Assembly: GCA_002712715.1 (NCBI GenBank)
Contig: PAUF01000007.1
Coordinates: forward strand, 201,286 to 265,285
Length of the DNA stretch: 64,000 nucleotides
Source: Flavobacteriales bacterium
Lineage (GTDB): Bacteria > Bacteroidota > Bacteroidia > Flavobacteriales > BACL11
Direction of reading: 5' to 3'
Position 1 is the first letter of the stretch. Each line of letters begins with the position of its first letter. Made by a program: the position numbers and the translations under genes. The notes under the pieces are model-generated. The model made no database searches. It worked only from the letters and a program-made list of their open reading frames with translations, and was not told the DNA's origin. This document shows positions 22,301 to 31,831 of the stretch, one piece after another.

Positions 22301-25300
22301 TCATTTGGACCTACAGGTGGAGCTTCATATTATGTAACTGTTATAGATGATGAAGGCTGTACTGATAGTGATTCGATTTTTGTAAATGAGCCAGATCTAC
22401 TAGAGATATCTTCAATTGATATACAAAATGTTTTATGTTTTGATAGTGCTAATGGCCAAATGACTGTTAATATAATAGGAGGAACTTCTCCATATACATA
22501 TTTATGGAATAATGGGCAAACAACACAAACAACGATTAATTTAATGCCTGCTGTTTATAATGTTACTGTCACAGATTCTATGGGATGTACTGTTGTTTCT
22601 GGAAACGAAATCATATCTCAGCCTGATAGTTTAACTATTAGTTCAATTATCACAACTCATGTCAGTTGTTTTGGAGGAAATAACGGATCTTCACAGGTTA
22701 CTATTGATGGAGGAACTCAGCCATATAGTTATTCTTGGAGTGGAGGATCTAATAGTGGATTGTTAGCAGGGGCTTATTCGGTAACAGTAACAGATACAAA
22801 TGGATGCGTTATAAATTCGAATTTTTCTATTAATGAACCTAGTGAAATTTCTATTCAGTTTATTAAAGATTCTGTTACTTGTTTAGGTGGATCTGATGGT
22901 ATGGCAACTTCTATTATTAATGGTGGAGTTTCACCATATAGCTTAACTTGGGATAATGGAGACACTACTTCCATGGTAAGCACTTTTGACGCAGGTTATC
23001 ATACATTAGTTGTTACTGATTTTAATAACTGTATATTTATGGATTCGGTTAATATTTTAGAACCTTCTGAATCTATAGAAATAGACTCGCTAATTGTTTC
23101 GGAGATTACTTGTAATAATGCTAATAATGCTTCTATTACAGTACTTGCTACTGGTGGAAGTTTACCATATTTATACTCTAATACTAATGGATTTGTTACT
23201 CAAAATGGAATATCATTCATTAATTTATCACCTAATCAATATATAATTTATGTAAGAGATCAGGATGGATGTGTAGATAGAGATACTATTACGATTGATC
23301 AACCTGATTCTATTTATATTGATACTACAATTTTTTCTCATATTACTTGTTATGGAGCTAATGACGGATTTATACAATCAATAAGCGCATTTGGAGGAGT
23401 TCATCCATATCTGTATTCTGTAAATGGAGGAGCTTATCATTCTAACATGGCTTATTTTAATAATTACGGCCCTGGAGTTTATACAGTGGAAGTAATGGAT
23501 TCTAATAATTGTACGGCTCAGGATATAATAATTATTGAAGAACCTGATGAGTTAAATGTTACTATAAATCAGTCCTTGTGGAATGGATTTAGCATTAAAT
23601 GTCATGGTGATAATTCAGGATATATCGACATTCTTGTTTCAGGAGGAAACACTCCATATACCAAAACTATTTTAGATGCAAATAATTCGATTTTTTATAG
23701 TGGAACCTCTAATAATATCACTGGATTTTCGGCTGGCATTTATAGTTTAACTGTTACTGATAATAATGGATGTAGTACTCAAGAATTTATTACTTTTAAT
23801 GAGCCAAACCCTATATCTCATAATTTTGTTATTGATCACATAACATGTACAGGCTGGTCTAATGGATCAATAACGGCTATAATTAGTGGAGGAGTTGGAA
23901 ATTCTTCTACATATGAATATTTATGGTCCACCGGTGACAGTACATATAGCGTTGACAGTTTAGGAATTGGAAATTATACTATTAATGTAATAGATGAGAA
24001 TAATTGTTTTTACTCAGCTATTGCTAATATAAATAGTAATAGTGTATTATCTGCTAGCATTGGCAATACTCAAGATCCTACTTGTTGGAATTATTGTGAT
24101 GGAGAAATAGAGATTTTAGCTAATGGAGGTGTGCCAAATATTAATTCAAACGGTAATAATGTATATAATTATCAATGGAATGATGTTCTGTCACAAACAA
24201 CTCAAACTGCAATCGGTCTATGTGTTGATCCGGTTTCTAATGTAACTAGTTTTAGCTGTACTATTTCTGACGCTTTGGGTTGTGTAGTTTCACAATCATT
24301 TATACTTAGTCAACCAGAAAAATTAGAGGTTAGCTTACAGCAGACTAGTGATATATTATGTTTTGGTAGTAATGAGGGATCATTGTCAGCTACTTCTATT
24401 GGAGGTAATAGTGGAAATGTCTTATATAGCTGGAATACAGGTCAGTCTTCAAATTCATCTTCTTTGAATAATTTATCTTCAGGTAATTATGTTGTAATAG
24501 CTTCTGATCAATTAGGATGTACTGATACAACCGAATATTTTGTTTCACAACCTAATTTGCTTACTGCTGATATTGCAGATACAGATATTATTGATGTTGA
24601 TTGTTATGGTAATTTTACTGGAAAAATTTCTGTCAAGGTTACGGGAGGAACCGTAAATGTTAGTAATCAATATATTTATAATTGGGTTCCTAATTTTGGA
24701 AACGCTAGCTCTTCTTATGACTTTAATAGTCAGGAGGGATTAGGTAGTATTACGGATATAGATACGGGTATTTATTATGTAGAGGTTACTGATATAAATG
24801 GATGCTTAGCAAGTAGTAATATTGTTTATGTCGCTCAACCAACAAATCCATTAACAATTTTTACAGATTCAATAGATCAAACATGTGTTACTGAGGGTTC
24901 AGCCACAGCGTATGTACTTGGAGGAACGCCGAGTTATAGTTATTTATGGTCTCCAGGAGGTCAGACTAATGTAACAGCAAATAATTTAGACCCTAATACA
25001 ACTTATGTGGTTCAGGTTACTGATGATAATGGCTGTGTAGTTTATGATACTACACATATTAATGGATATAAGAATATATTTCTGCCAAATAATACAGATT
25101 CATTTGAAGATACTATTTGTTATGGTAAAAGTATACTTATTTCAGTAGAAGATCAGGGTCATGATTATTTGTGGAGTTCAGGACAAACCACTCCTTCAAT
25201 AACCGTAACGCCAACTGATCCGTTTTCAGTGTTTACATTGCAAATTACAGATCCTAATTGTCCTTCATCATATGAAGTCACAGCAATTATTCATGTACCT

Positions 25301-25804
25301 CAATTAGTAATATCTCCAATAGCCACTCCAAACCCTGTAGTATTAGGTCAGGAAGTTTTTATAGAATCTTCTAATAATTATAGTTCTTTTCTGTGGACTT
25401 GGAATGAAGGTTTAGATAGCGCTACTGGAATAAGCATCAGCGATTATCCTGAGGAATCACAGTGGTATTACGTAGAAGCTACTAATAGTATTGGATGTAA
25501 AGGAGTTGATTCAGTTTACGTAACATTAGGAGTTATGCCATACGATGCAATTACCCCTAATGGAGATGGATTAAACGATGTTTGGGAGATACTTGATATT
25601 GAAAGGTATCCTAATGCAGTCATACAAATATTTAATAGATGGGGATCTTTAATATTTAGTTCTTCAGGCCAAAACTATAATGATAATAAATGGAATGGGG
25701 AATTTGAAAACAAAATTCTTCCTGTAGGAACATATTACTATACTATTAATTTAAACGATAATGGTTCTGAGTTGCAAACTGGGGCTGTTACTATTGTTAG
25801 ATAA
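19355..25804 (+). CDS. Giant secreted SprB-repeat protein with gliding-motility/T9SS type B C-terminal domain
   Basis: Signal peptide MKKILVIGIAFIVSLMSINLNAQ; >=22 repeats of form (I/V)(S/T)C..NDG...GG(T/S)PPYTYSW..G....L.AG.Y.V.VTD.NGC...INEP; C-term ITPNGDGLNDVWEI...IFNRWG...VGTYYYTINLN. ATG at 19355. Confidence 0.95.
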   Translation: MKKILVIGIAFIVSLMSINLNAQTIQSVTITSPISCYGDLANINIQVNQTNPPTILKVIVGYNLFGTFIPITSTNNTTVNNINVPGLAAQNYTVRLVDSSSYYGTNPQGSTPGSIYDVASVNITQPLQLTNTAVQMSTLLCRGDCDGSAIINVFGGTPPFSVSFNGGGLTSLSAFDSTYVNLCAGTYSIFVTDANSCSVNASSPTSITINEPSFLTPSGIVSSNFNGQDISCFGANDGEITASVTGGSPPYTYSFDGVNYSSNVILNSLSAGTYTVYYRDANGCDTSELITLSNPPDLSGTIAITQPVSCFGVCDGELEFQVNNILTGTAPYTYSVGGGPFQNSNLFTGLCGNTSYSITIQDVNNCIYNANSYLPEPSQISFSDSVSNYNGFNISCNGLNDGTIHFINPSGGNPPYTYSIDGSTFNTAMDYSGLNAGSYNLVTQDGNGCSSSMNIILNEPNQFTITYSIDNNISCNSICDGGITVSPSNGVNPIIYTLTGYSSQSAQSWTGLCGSLTFGSYSLTASDANGCSSSINISLNEPLPFVYSVDSTPEYCGDSNGTASVLVNLGGTPPYLYLWDDPAAQTTSVASNLADGLYVIRVTDANGCEFLEDILVSEADITLNFDSIPPCNNNNDGSATVYPNGVPPYTYLWSNGSTSNTATGLSPGYYSVTVTDQNNCSVTDSVEIPASSIVDVNLDVINSNLNVNCNGFQSDTITILASGGTGAGTYQYYIPGIFPNPQYNNIFSGLYAGVYDVYAFDANGCQDFVTVTINEPDVIYFSATSSDVSCNSGSDGVVWVDSISGGTAPYFYSWSSGQNTSIVNNLSAGNYTLSVTDVNGCSSNPNSVTVTVNQPSLLTSSTNILNHSSCSGSQTAANGEAEVIVNGGTPGYTYFWSNGSSGDNISLLFPGTYAVQITDANGCTVNDTAIINPGANPQLDVVVQNVSCFGANDGSITTAAISGTPPYLYSFDGGTSFVQNGTSFGPTGGASYYVTVIDDEGCTDSDSIFVNEPDLLEISSIDIQNVLCFDSANGQMTVNIIGGTSPYTYLWNNGQTTQTTINLMPAVYNVTVTDSMGCTVVSGNEIISQPDSLTISSIITTHVSCFGGNNGSSQVTIDGGTQPYSYSWSGGSNSGLLAGAYSVTVTDTNGCVINSNFSINEPSEISIQFIKDSVTCLGGSDGMATSIINGGVSPYSLTWDNGDTTSMVSTFDAGYHTLVVTDFNNCIFMDSVNILEPSESIEIDSLIVSEITCNNANNASITVLATGGSLPYLYSNTNGFVTQNGISFINLSPNQYIIYVRDQDGCVDRDTITIDQPDSIYIDTTIFSHITCYGANDGFIQSISAFGGVHPYLYSVNGGAYHSNMAYFNNYGPGVYTVEVMDSNNCTAQDIIIIEEPDELNVTINQSLWNGFSIKCHGDNSGYIDILVSGGNTPYTKTILDANNSIFYSGTSNNITGFSAGIYSLTVTDNNGCSTQEFITFNEPNPISHNFVIDHITCTGWSNGSITAIISGGVGNSSTYEYLWSTGDSTYSVDSLGIGNYTINVIDENNCFYSAIANINSNSVLSASIGNTQDPTCWNYCDGEIEILANGGVPNINSNGNNVYNYQWNDVLSQTTQTAIGLCVDPVSNVTSFSCTISDALGCVVSQSFILSQPEKLEVSLQQTSDILCFGSNEGSLSATSIGGNSGNVLYSWNTGQSSNSSSLNNLSSGNYVVIASDQLGCTDTTEYFVSQPNLLTADIADTDIIDVDCYGNFTGKISVKVTGGTVNVSNQYIYNWVPNFGNASSSYDFNSQEGLGSITDIDTGIYYVEVTDINGCLASSNIVYVAQPTNPLTIFTDSIDQTCVTEGSATAYVLGGTPSYSYLWSPGGQTNVTANNLDPNTTYVVQVTDDNGCVVYDTTHINGYKNIFLPNNTDSFEDTICYGKSILISVEDQGHDYLWSSGQTTPSITVTPTDPFSVFTLQITDPNCPSSYEVTAIIHVPQLVISPIATPNPVVLGQEVFIESSNNYSSFLWTWNEGLDSATGISISDYPEESQWYYVEATNSIGCKGVDSVYVTLGVMPYDAITPNGDGLNDVWEILDIERYPNAVIQIFNRWGSLIFSSSGQNYNDNKWNGEFENKILPVGTYYYTINLNDNGSELQTGAVTIVR

Positions 25805-25815
25805 ATTTGAATAAC

Positions 25816-26739
25816 ATGAAAAAAATAAATTTATTATATATTTTAATCTCTTTAACAATTACTGTTTCATCACAGCAATTACCACAGTTGTCCCAGTATA
25901 TGATTAATGATTTTAGTGTAAATCCTGCAGTTGCAGGAATGAAAGATTATTATCAGATTAAAACTTCGGTTAGAAATCAGTGGGTAGGAATAAATGACGC
26001 TCCCAAGACCACTTTACTTAGCGTATATGGAAGAAGCTCTGATAATGTCGGTTTAGGAGGCTCGGTTTTTAATGATCAAGTTGGACCTACTAGCAGAGCT
26101 GGAGCGTCTTTAACTTATGCATATCATTTTAAGTTGTCTCCTTTCATTAAATTATCCCTTTCTTTATCAGGAGGGTTCACTCAGTTTAAAATTGATAAGC
26201 AAGGATGGAATGTAGCTAATGCAGGCGACCCATTAATGGATGGTGATGTTTTGGTTGATTTAGTTCCTGACGCAACATTTGGATTCAACTTATATAGCGA
26301 AGACAAATGGTATATTGGCTGCGCAGTTCCGCAATTATTAAATAGTCAATTATCCCTAATTGATGATGATTTTGCTAATAATGTTTCTAGAGATCTGGAT
26401 GGAAGTTTAACACGACATTTATATGTAATGGGATTATATAATTTGGATTTAAATCCATATTGGGATTTACAGCCATCTATTTTGTTTAAATCAGTTACGT
26501 CTGTACCTTCTCAATTCGATATAGGAATAAAAACAATATATAATGAAAAGTTTTGGTTAGGTATGGATTATAGAAATAATGGGGACATGTCCGCTTTACT
26601 AGGATTTTACATTCAGGAAAGATATATGATAGGCTATTCATATGATATACCTAATTCCGATCTTAATCAGTATACTAATGGTTCTCATGAATTCATGTTT
26701 GGATTAACTTTTCAGCCTTCAACCACGAAAATTAGATAG
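25816..26739 (+). CDS. PorP/SprF family type IX secretion system membrane protein
   Basis: QQLPQLSQYMINDFSVNPAVAGMKDYYQIKTSVRNQW; directly downstream of SprB-like gene. Confidence 0.94.
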   Translation: MKKINLLYILISLTITVSSQQLPQLSQYMINDFSVNPAVAGMKDYYQIKTSVRNQWVGINDAPKTTLLSVYGRSSDNVGLGGSVFNDQVGPTSRAGASLTYAYHFKLSPFIKLSLSLSGGFTQFKIDKQGWNVANAGDPLMDGDVLVDLVPDATFGFNLYSEDKWYIGCAVPQLLNSQLSLIDDDFANNVSRDLDGSLTRHLYVMGLYNLDLNPYWDLQPSILFKSVTSVPSQFDIGIKTIYNEKFWLGMDYRNNGDMSALLGFYIQERYMIGYSYDIPNSDLNQYTNGSHEFMFGLTFQPSTTKIR

Positions 26740-26752
26740 TGAGATAAAATAA

Positions 26753-26778
26753 AAAAGCCCTTTTTTTAAAGGGCTTTT
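26753..26778 (+). terminator. Rho-independent-type terminator hairpin
   Basis: AAAAGCCCTTT-TTTT-AAAGGGCTTTT, 11-bp perfect stem, 14 nt after sprF-like stop. Confidence 0.85.
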
Positions 26779-26908
26779 ATGTTGTACTATTAATCTGGGA
26801 AAGAAATGTACAACCAAAACAAGTATTACGACTTGTCGCTAAATTATAAGAAATATACCCATGAATAAATCCGAAGTTTATATTTTATAAACATTTTTTT
26901 GTTAGCCG

Positions 26909-27613
26909 ATGAAATACATCAGAATTTTCAAGTTTACTTTAATTCTAGTTACATTAATTTTAAGTTGTAACTCTAACAATATCAATAAAAACTTAAATGC
27001 TACTAGTTTTTATGAATTAGTAAATGAAGGTAATGGAATTATTCTTGATGTAAGAACTAAAACAGAATATGATAATGGGCACTTAGAAAACGCATTGAAT
27101 ATTGATTACTGGAGTTCTGATTTAGAAGAGCAACTTCTTAATCTTTTACCTAAAAATATGTCAATATATGTATATTGCAGATCTGGCACGAGGAGTTTAA
27201 AAACTATTAATATATTATATAAGTTGGGTTATACAGATGTTTATGGTTTAGATGGAGGAATCTTATCTTGGAAGGAAAATAAATACCCGATAGCAGAAGG
27301 GGTCTTAACTCAGAGCGAATTAATCATACAAAGTGATTTATTAGAAGTAATTTCAAGTGATAAAAAAGTGTTTATTAGTATTGGAGGTGATTATTGTCCT
27401 CCATGTAGGAAAATGAAGCCAATTATAGATTCGCTTGAATCATTGAAGACAAGCGTAAAGTTTGCTCGGTTTAATTTAAGTCATTTAGATGAGGATGTCA
27501 TAAGTTCTTATGAAGCTAGTTCAATACCACTATTTATCTTTTTCAATGAAGGAATTGAAGAGTGGAGACATTATGGTTTAATTTCGAAGAATGAGTTGTT
27601 AAATAAGTTTTAA
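26909..27613 (+). CDS. Lipoprotein with rhodanese domain fused to thioredoxin-like domain
   Basis: LILSCNSN lipobox; rhodanese VYCRSGTRS; thioredoxin GDYCPPCRKMKP. Confidence 0.88.
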   Translation: MKYIRIFKFTLILVTLILSCNSNNINKNLNATSFYELVNEGNGIILDVRTKTEYDNGHLENALNIDYWSSDLEEQLLNLLPKNMSIYVYCRSGTRSLKTINILYKLGYTDVYGLDGGILSWKENKYPIAEGVLTQSELIIQSDLLEVISSDKKVFISIGGDYCPPCRKMKPIIDSLESLKTSVKFARFNLSHLDEDVISSYEASSIPLFIFFNEGIEEWRHYGLISKNELLNKF

Positions 27614-28737
27614 GTATAGAATAAATCAGAAATAACACTATCAGAAATAAATTTCCCTCTATTGGTTAGAAAAATTTTATGTTTATCATTATACAAATGA
27701 CCGCTTTCTCTCCATTTAGTGGTTTCTTTTATCAGGTGTTTAACAAATTTTCTTCCATGGTTTTTTTCTATATATTCAATATTACTTCCCCATCTTGTCC
27801 GCAGTGTCTTCATTATATATTCGTTATATAAGTCTTTATTAGACAGCTTTTCTGTTTCAAAAATTAATTTATTTTCTTTTAAGTTATGTATGTATAATTT
27901 GTTGTTTGATACATTCCATTGACGACTTTTTTTGTTATACGAATGGGCAGAAGGGCCTATACCTAAATATGAATTATTGCCCCAGTATGAGACATTATGT
28001 TTAGAATAGAGATTATCTTTACAGAAATTAGAGATTTCATATTGAGAAAAACCATGAGATTTACATTTTTCAATAAGAATTTCGAAATGTTTTGCTGATG
28101 TTATATCATCTGCGATAACCACTTCATTCTGTTTAATTTGTTTTTGGAGTTTAGTTTTTTCTTTGACGGTTAGTGAGTAGCAAGAAATATGCTGTATATC
28201 TAGATTTAGGGCAGTGTTCAAATTTTCTTCCCAATTAGATAAATTTTGATTTGGCAAAGAATACATTAAGTCAATTGAGATGTTTTCAAAATTCATTTTT
28301 TTACATAATTTAATAGCGTTTATAGCTTGTTCCGCATCGTGCGACCTGTCTAAAAATATTAAGTCATGATTATTAAATGATTGAACACCAATGCTAATTC
28401 TATTTATTCCTAATTTCTTAAAGTTCTTAAGTTTTATTTTTGTAATATCTTCTGGATTACATTCAATCGTAACTTCAGTATTTTCGGATAATATGTAGTT
28501 ATGATTCATCGCGATGAATATTTTTTCTAAAAGTTCATCCTTAAGAATAGATGGAGTTCCTCCACCTAAATATATACTATTAATTTTTTGACTCTCCAAA
28601 TAATCTCTCCTAATGACAAGTTCATTAATAATAGCTTCAACTAAATCCGTAGCATCATTCAAACTGGTTTTAATAAAGAAGTTACAATAGCTACACTTTC
28701 GTGTGCAATAAGGTATGTGAATATATATTGCTGACAT
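27610..28737 (-). CDS. hemW: Radical SAM family heme chaperone HemW
   Basis: YIHIPYCTRKCSYCNF, IYLGGGTPS, GVQSFN motifs. Confidence 0.92.
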   Translation of the reverse strand: MSAIYIHIPYCTRKCSYCNFFIKTSLNDATDLVEAIINELVIRRDYLESQKINSIYLGGGTPSILKDELLEKIFIAMNHNYILSENTEVTIECNPEDITKIKLKNFKKLGINRISIGVQSFNNHDLIFLDRSHDAEQAINAIKLCKKMNFENISIDLMYSLPNQNLSNWEENLNTALNLDIQHISCYSLTVKEKTKLQKQIKQNEVVIADDITSAKHFEILIEKCKSHGFSQYEISNFCKDNLYSKHNVSYWGNNSYLGIGPSAHSYNKKSRQWNVSNNKLYIHNLKENKLIFETEKLSNKDLYNEYIMKTLRTRWGSNIEYIEKNHGRKFVKHLIKETTKWRESGHLYNDKHKIFLTNRGKFISDSVISDLFYT

Positions 28738-28780
28738 ATGTTATGCGAATATATGATTTTTAAATAATTCTTCTTTTTAG

Positions 28781-28788
28781 TATATTTG
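28781..28788 (+). promoter_or_regulatory. -7 element TATATTTG upstream of sugar transferase
   Basis: Exact TAnnTTTG, 33 nt before GTG. Confidence 0.55.
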
Positions 28789-28821
28789 TAATAGACTAAT
28801 ATTTTTTAAATATCTATAACA

Positions 28822-29535
28822 GTGAACGAACCAAAAGAAGCCTTTCCGTATCGCCCGCCTTCTAAATTTATTTTAGAAAAATACTCGCACATATTTGAGA
28901 TTAAAGAAAAATTACCAAGTAGGTGGTTTAAATTGATTTTCGACAAGTTAGTTTCTATAGTTCTCTTACTAATAGGTTTGCCTATTTTAATATTATTGCA
29001 AATTGCATATATAATTGAAGGGTTTTTAATTCCTGAAAATAAAGGGCCTCTTATTTTCAGCTATAATGCAGTAAGCGCGGGAAAAACTTTCCCAAAATTT
29101 AAAATTAGGATTATTAAGCAGTCTGCAATTGATATTGAAGCAGCTTCCAGAGGTGAATGGATCGCGTACTCTGGAGAATGGAATCCTAAAAATAGAACTT
29201 ATGTAGGTTCATTTGTTAAAAAATTTTATTTGGATGAGATACCACAATTATTTAATATACTTAGTGGCACAATGAGCATCGTAGGCCCTAGACCGCTTGC
29301 GATTTTACATTATGAAAGAGATTTGAAACAAGGAAATATTACAAGAAAATTATTGAAAGGAGGACTGTTAGGATTAGGCCATATTATGAAAGGTAAGCCA
29401 GATTTTGGGGACCCAATTTATGAATATGAATATATTCATAAATACTTAAATAGTACTGATCTTGGATTACTAATATTAGATCTTAAAATAATATATCGAG
29501 GTTTAATTGTTGTATCTAAAGGTAAAGGATTGTAG
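28822..29535 (+). CDS. Bacterial sugar transferase (undecaprenyl-phosphate sugar transferase-like)
   Basis: GTG start; IRIIKQSA, LDEIPQLFNILSGTMSIVGPRPL. Confidence 0.88.
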   Translation: MNEPKEAFPYRPPSKFILEKYSHIFEIKEKLPSRWFKLIFDKLVSIVLLLIGLPILILLQIAYIIEGFLIPENKGPLIFSYNAVSAGKTFPKFKIRIIKQSAIDIEAASRGEWIAYSGEWNPKNRTYVGSFVKKFYLDEIPQLFNILSGTMSIVGPRPLAILHYERDLKQGNITRKLLKGGLLGLGHIMKGKPDFGDPIYEYEYIHKYLNSTDLGLLILDLKIIYRGLIVVSKGKGL

Positions 29536-29540
29536 TTTTT

Positions 29541-30356
29541 ATGTCTAAAGATTTTTTCAAAAAATTAAGCGATCGAGAAAAAGAAATAATTTGTAATAAG
29601 GGCACCGAGGCTCCGTTTTCAGGTAAATATAACTTTCACTTTGACGCAGGAATTTTTGTTTGTAAAGCTTGTGAATCTCCACTATATGAATCAAATAGTA
29701 AGTTTGATTCTGGATGTGGATGGCCTTCTTTTGATGATGAAATTCCTAATGCTATAGTTCGCTATGATGACAATTCTCTAAATAGGAAGCGTATTGAGAT
29801 TTGTTGCGCTAATTGCGGAGGACATCTAGGTCATGTGTTTCATGGTGAGAAAATAACAAAAAAGGATACAAGGCATTGTGTAAATTCTTTAAGTATAAAG
29901 TTTGTTCCTTATAATAATCTTAATGAAATCTTTATAGGATATCGCAGTTTTTGGAAAATCCAAGAAATTTTTCATAATAAGCCAGGTATTTATATGACCC
30001 AGGCTGGGTTTATGAAAAGCATTGATAATGATGGCTCTAACATAATATTAGATGAAGTGTTAGAAAATCTAGAAGTTTCACAAGTATTTTATGATGAAAA
30101 AATAATCTCTTTGAGTGAAATATTAGATCATGTATTCGAATTGCATGAAACTAATATAGAGTCCGAATTAGAGGATTTGGATATTTTAAATGATTTATTT
30201 TGCTTTTTTACTAACAAAGATCAAAAAGTATCATTAGAACAGATAAAGTCAATGTATTCATTAAGACGAGATATTAATATATGGATTCTCCCAAAGACAA
30301 AATTTGATAGAGCTGATGAGTTTCATCAAAATTATTTTGAGAAAAATGCTCGCTAA
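29541..30356 (+). CDS. msrB: Peptide methionine sulfoxide reductase MsrB fused to degenerate MsrA-like domain
   Basis: MsrB: CKACESPLY, GCGWPSFDD, CCANCGGHLGHVF, RHCVNSLSIKF. C-terminal half: IGYRSFWKIQEIF...GIYMTQAGF...VFYDEKIISLSEILDHVFELHE...EFHQNYFEKN resembles MsrA with GCFW changed to RSFW. Confidence 0.85.
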   Translation: MSKDFFKKLSDREKEIICNKGTEAPFSGKYNFHFDAGIFVCKACESPLYESNSKFDSGCGWPSFDDEIPNAIVRYDDNSLNRKRIEICCANCGGHLGHVFHGEKITKKDTRHCVNSLSIKFVPYNNLNEIFIGYRSFWKIQEIFHNKPGIYMTQAGFMKSIDNDGSNIILDEVLENLEVSQVFYDEKIISLSEILDHVFELHETNIESELEDLDILNDLFCFFTNKDQKVSLEQIKSMYSLRRDINIWILPKTKFDRADEFHQNYFEKNAR

Positions 30357-31831
30357 CTTTTATTTATATTAATAGGAAGCTCAATACAAAATGTTGTTTT
30401 ATTTTTCTCGCTTCTATTTTGGACGGAAATTTTTCCGTTGTGGTAATCTTCAATTATCCTCTTCACCAAAGACAATCCTAATCCCCATCCTCGTTTTTTA
30501 GATGTAACACCAGGCATAAAAATTGAATTATAAATTTCTTTGTCGATTCCTTTGCCGGTATCAGATATGAAAATTATAATATTGGAATCTGTTTTTTCAC
30601 ACTGTACTATAATGTCCCCAACACCTTTCATGGCGTCCGCAGCATTCTTGCAGATGTTTTCAATAACCCAAGTAAATAAAATTTTATTGATATAAGTATG
30701 ATAATTTGTATTTTCTAAGTTATGATGAAACTTGATTTTTTTGGAGAACCTTCTTTCTAAATAGATAATAATATTTTGAATTATTTCCGACAAATTTTCT
30801 TTTTGCAGTTCTGGTTTGGAACCTATTTTAGAAAATCTATCTTTAATAATTTTGAGTCTATTCAAATCTTTTTCCATTTCACTGGAAATTTCTAAGGCAT
30901 TATTTTTTTCTTTTAATATTTGAACCCACCCAATCAAGGAGGATAACGGAGTGCCTATTTGGTGAGCGGTTTCTTTGGCCATTCCTGCCCAAATAAAATT
31001 ACGTTCAGATCTTCTCGCGGCATTGAATATAAAGTACGCTATAAAAGCAAACAAGATAATTATAAAAATTTGTAGTATTAGAAATAATAGCGTGTTATTA
31101 AGCGCCTCTGAGCTTTCTGTGTATATTTGTTTTTGAGTATTTATGAGATCTTGATTTCTCGTTTCTAATAGGTCAATTTGTGTTAGAAAATTTCTAGCCT
31201 CTCTTAAAGCTTTAGTTTCCCGATAATAAACTTTTTGAGTATCATTATTTGGAAGAATAATATAGAAGGGTTTGTTTTCTTTTTTCATTAAATCTAACTG
31301 GTCTTTCAGATGATTGTTTTTTAATGAATCAATATTTATTTCTAGATTGGTATTTTGGATTTGATTTGGAAAATTTATGTTCTTATTTTGAAGAATGTCA
31401 TCACACGCGTCTACAACAATTATTGGTATTTTTTTCTCTTCTCTAACAATTGTCATTGCTGAATCGAAAGTCATTAGAGATGCTTTATTTGGAGATGATA
31501 TGAATGGATCATTTAAGTTTTGATTATTCGCAACACTTTGAATGAAACTCATAGCGAAACTCCATCTATTAATTCTCATTTCTTCAATTGAATCTAACTT
31601 TTCGATTGCAATTTTTATTGAGTCAATGCCATTTTGTAACCCCTCAGTAGCTAATTGTATTTTTTCTCCTTTTTTTTGAAGGTCTTTTGCCTTGGTATTA
31701 AATGAGTTTATTAACCACCAGTTAAAAACAATAGAAAGTATAATGGTAATCGAAGATATAATTATCAAGAGCCATTTCTGTCTTTCTTTTTTTTTATGAA
31801 AATTTATTTTATTAGTCATCATCCCATTCAA
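30353..31831 (-). CDS. Sensor histidine kinase (orphan)
   Basis: TAHQIGTPLSSLIGW H-box, NICKNAADAM N-box, DTGKGID and GWGLGLSLVKRII G-boxes; two TMs. Confidence 0.93.
   Translation of the reverse strand: MNGMMTNKINFHKKKERQKWLLIIISSITIILSIVFNWWLINSFNTKAKDLQKKGEKIQLATEGLQNGIDSIKIAIEKLDSIEEMRINRWSFAMSFIQSVANNQNLNDPFISSPNKASLMTFDSAMTIVREEKKIPIIVVDACDDILQNKNINFPNQIQNTNLEINIDSLKNNHLKDQLDLMKKENKPFYIILPNNDTQKVYYRETKALREARNFLTQIDLLETRNQDLINTQKQIYTESSEALNNTLLFLILQIFIIILFAFIAYFIFNAARRSERNFIWAGMAKETAHQIGTPLSSLIGWVQILKEKNNALEISSEMEKDLNRLKIIKDRFSKIGSKPELQKENLSEIIQNIIIYLERRFSKKIKFHHNLENTNYHTYINKILFTWVIENICKNAADAMKGVGDIIVQCEKTDSNIIIFISDTGKGIDKEIYNSIFMPGVTSKKRGWGLGLSLVKRIIEDYHNGKISVQNRSEKNKTTFCIELPININKS

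Noticed and set aside
19355-25804. Repeat array as a satellite or CRISPR-like DNA repeat
   Set aside because: Repeats are ~70-80 codons, diverged at DNA level, in one open frame and match SprB protein repeats.
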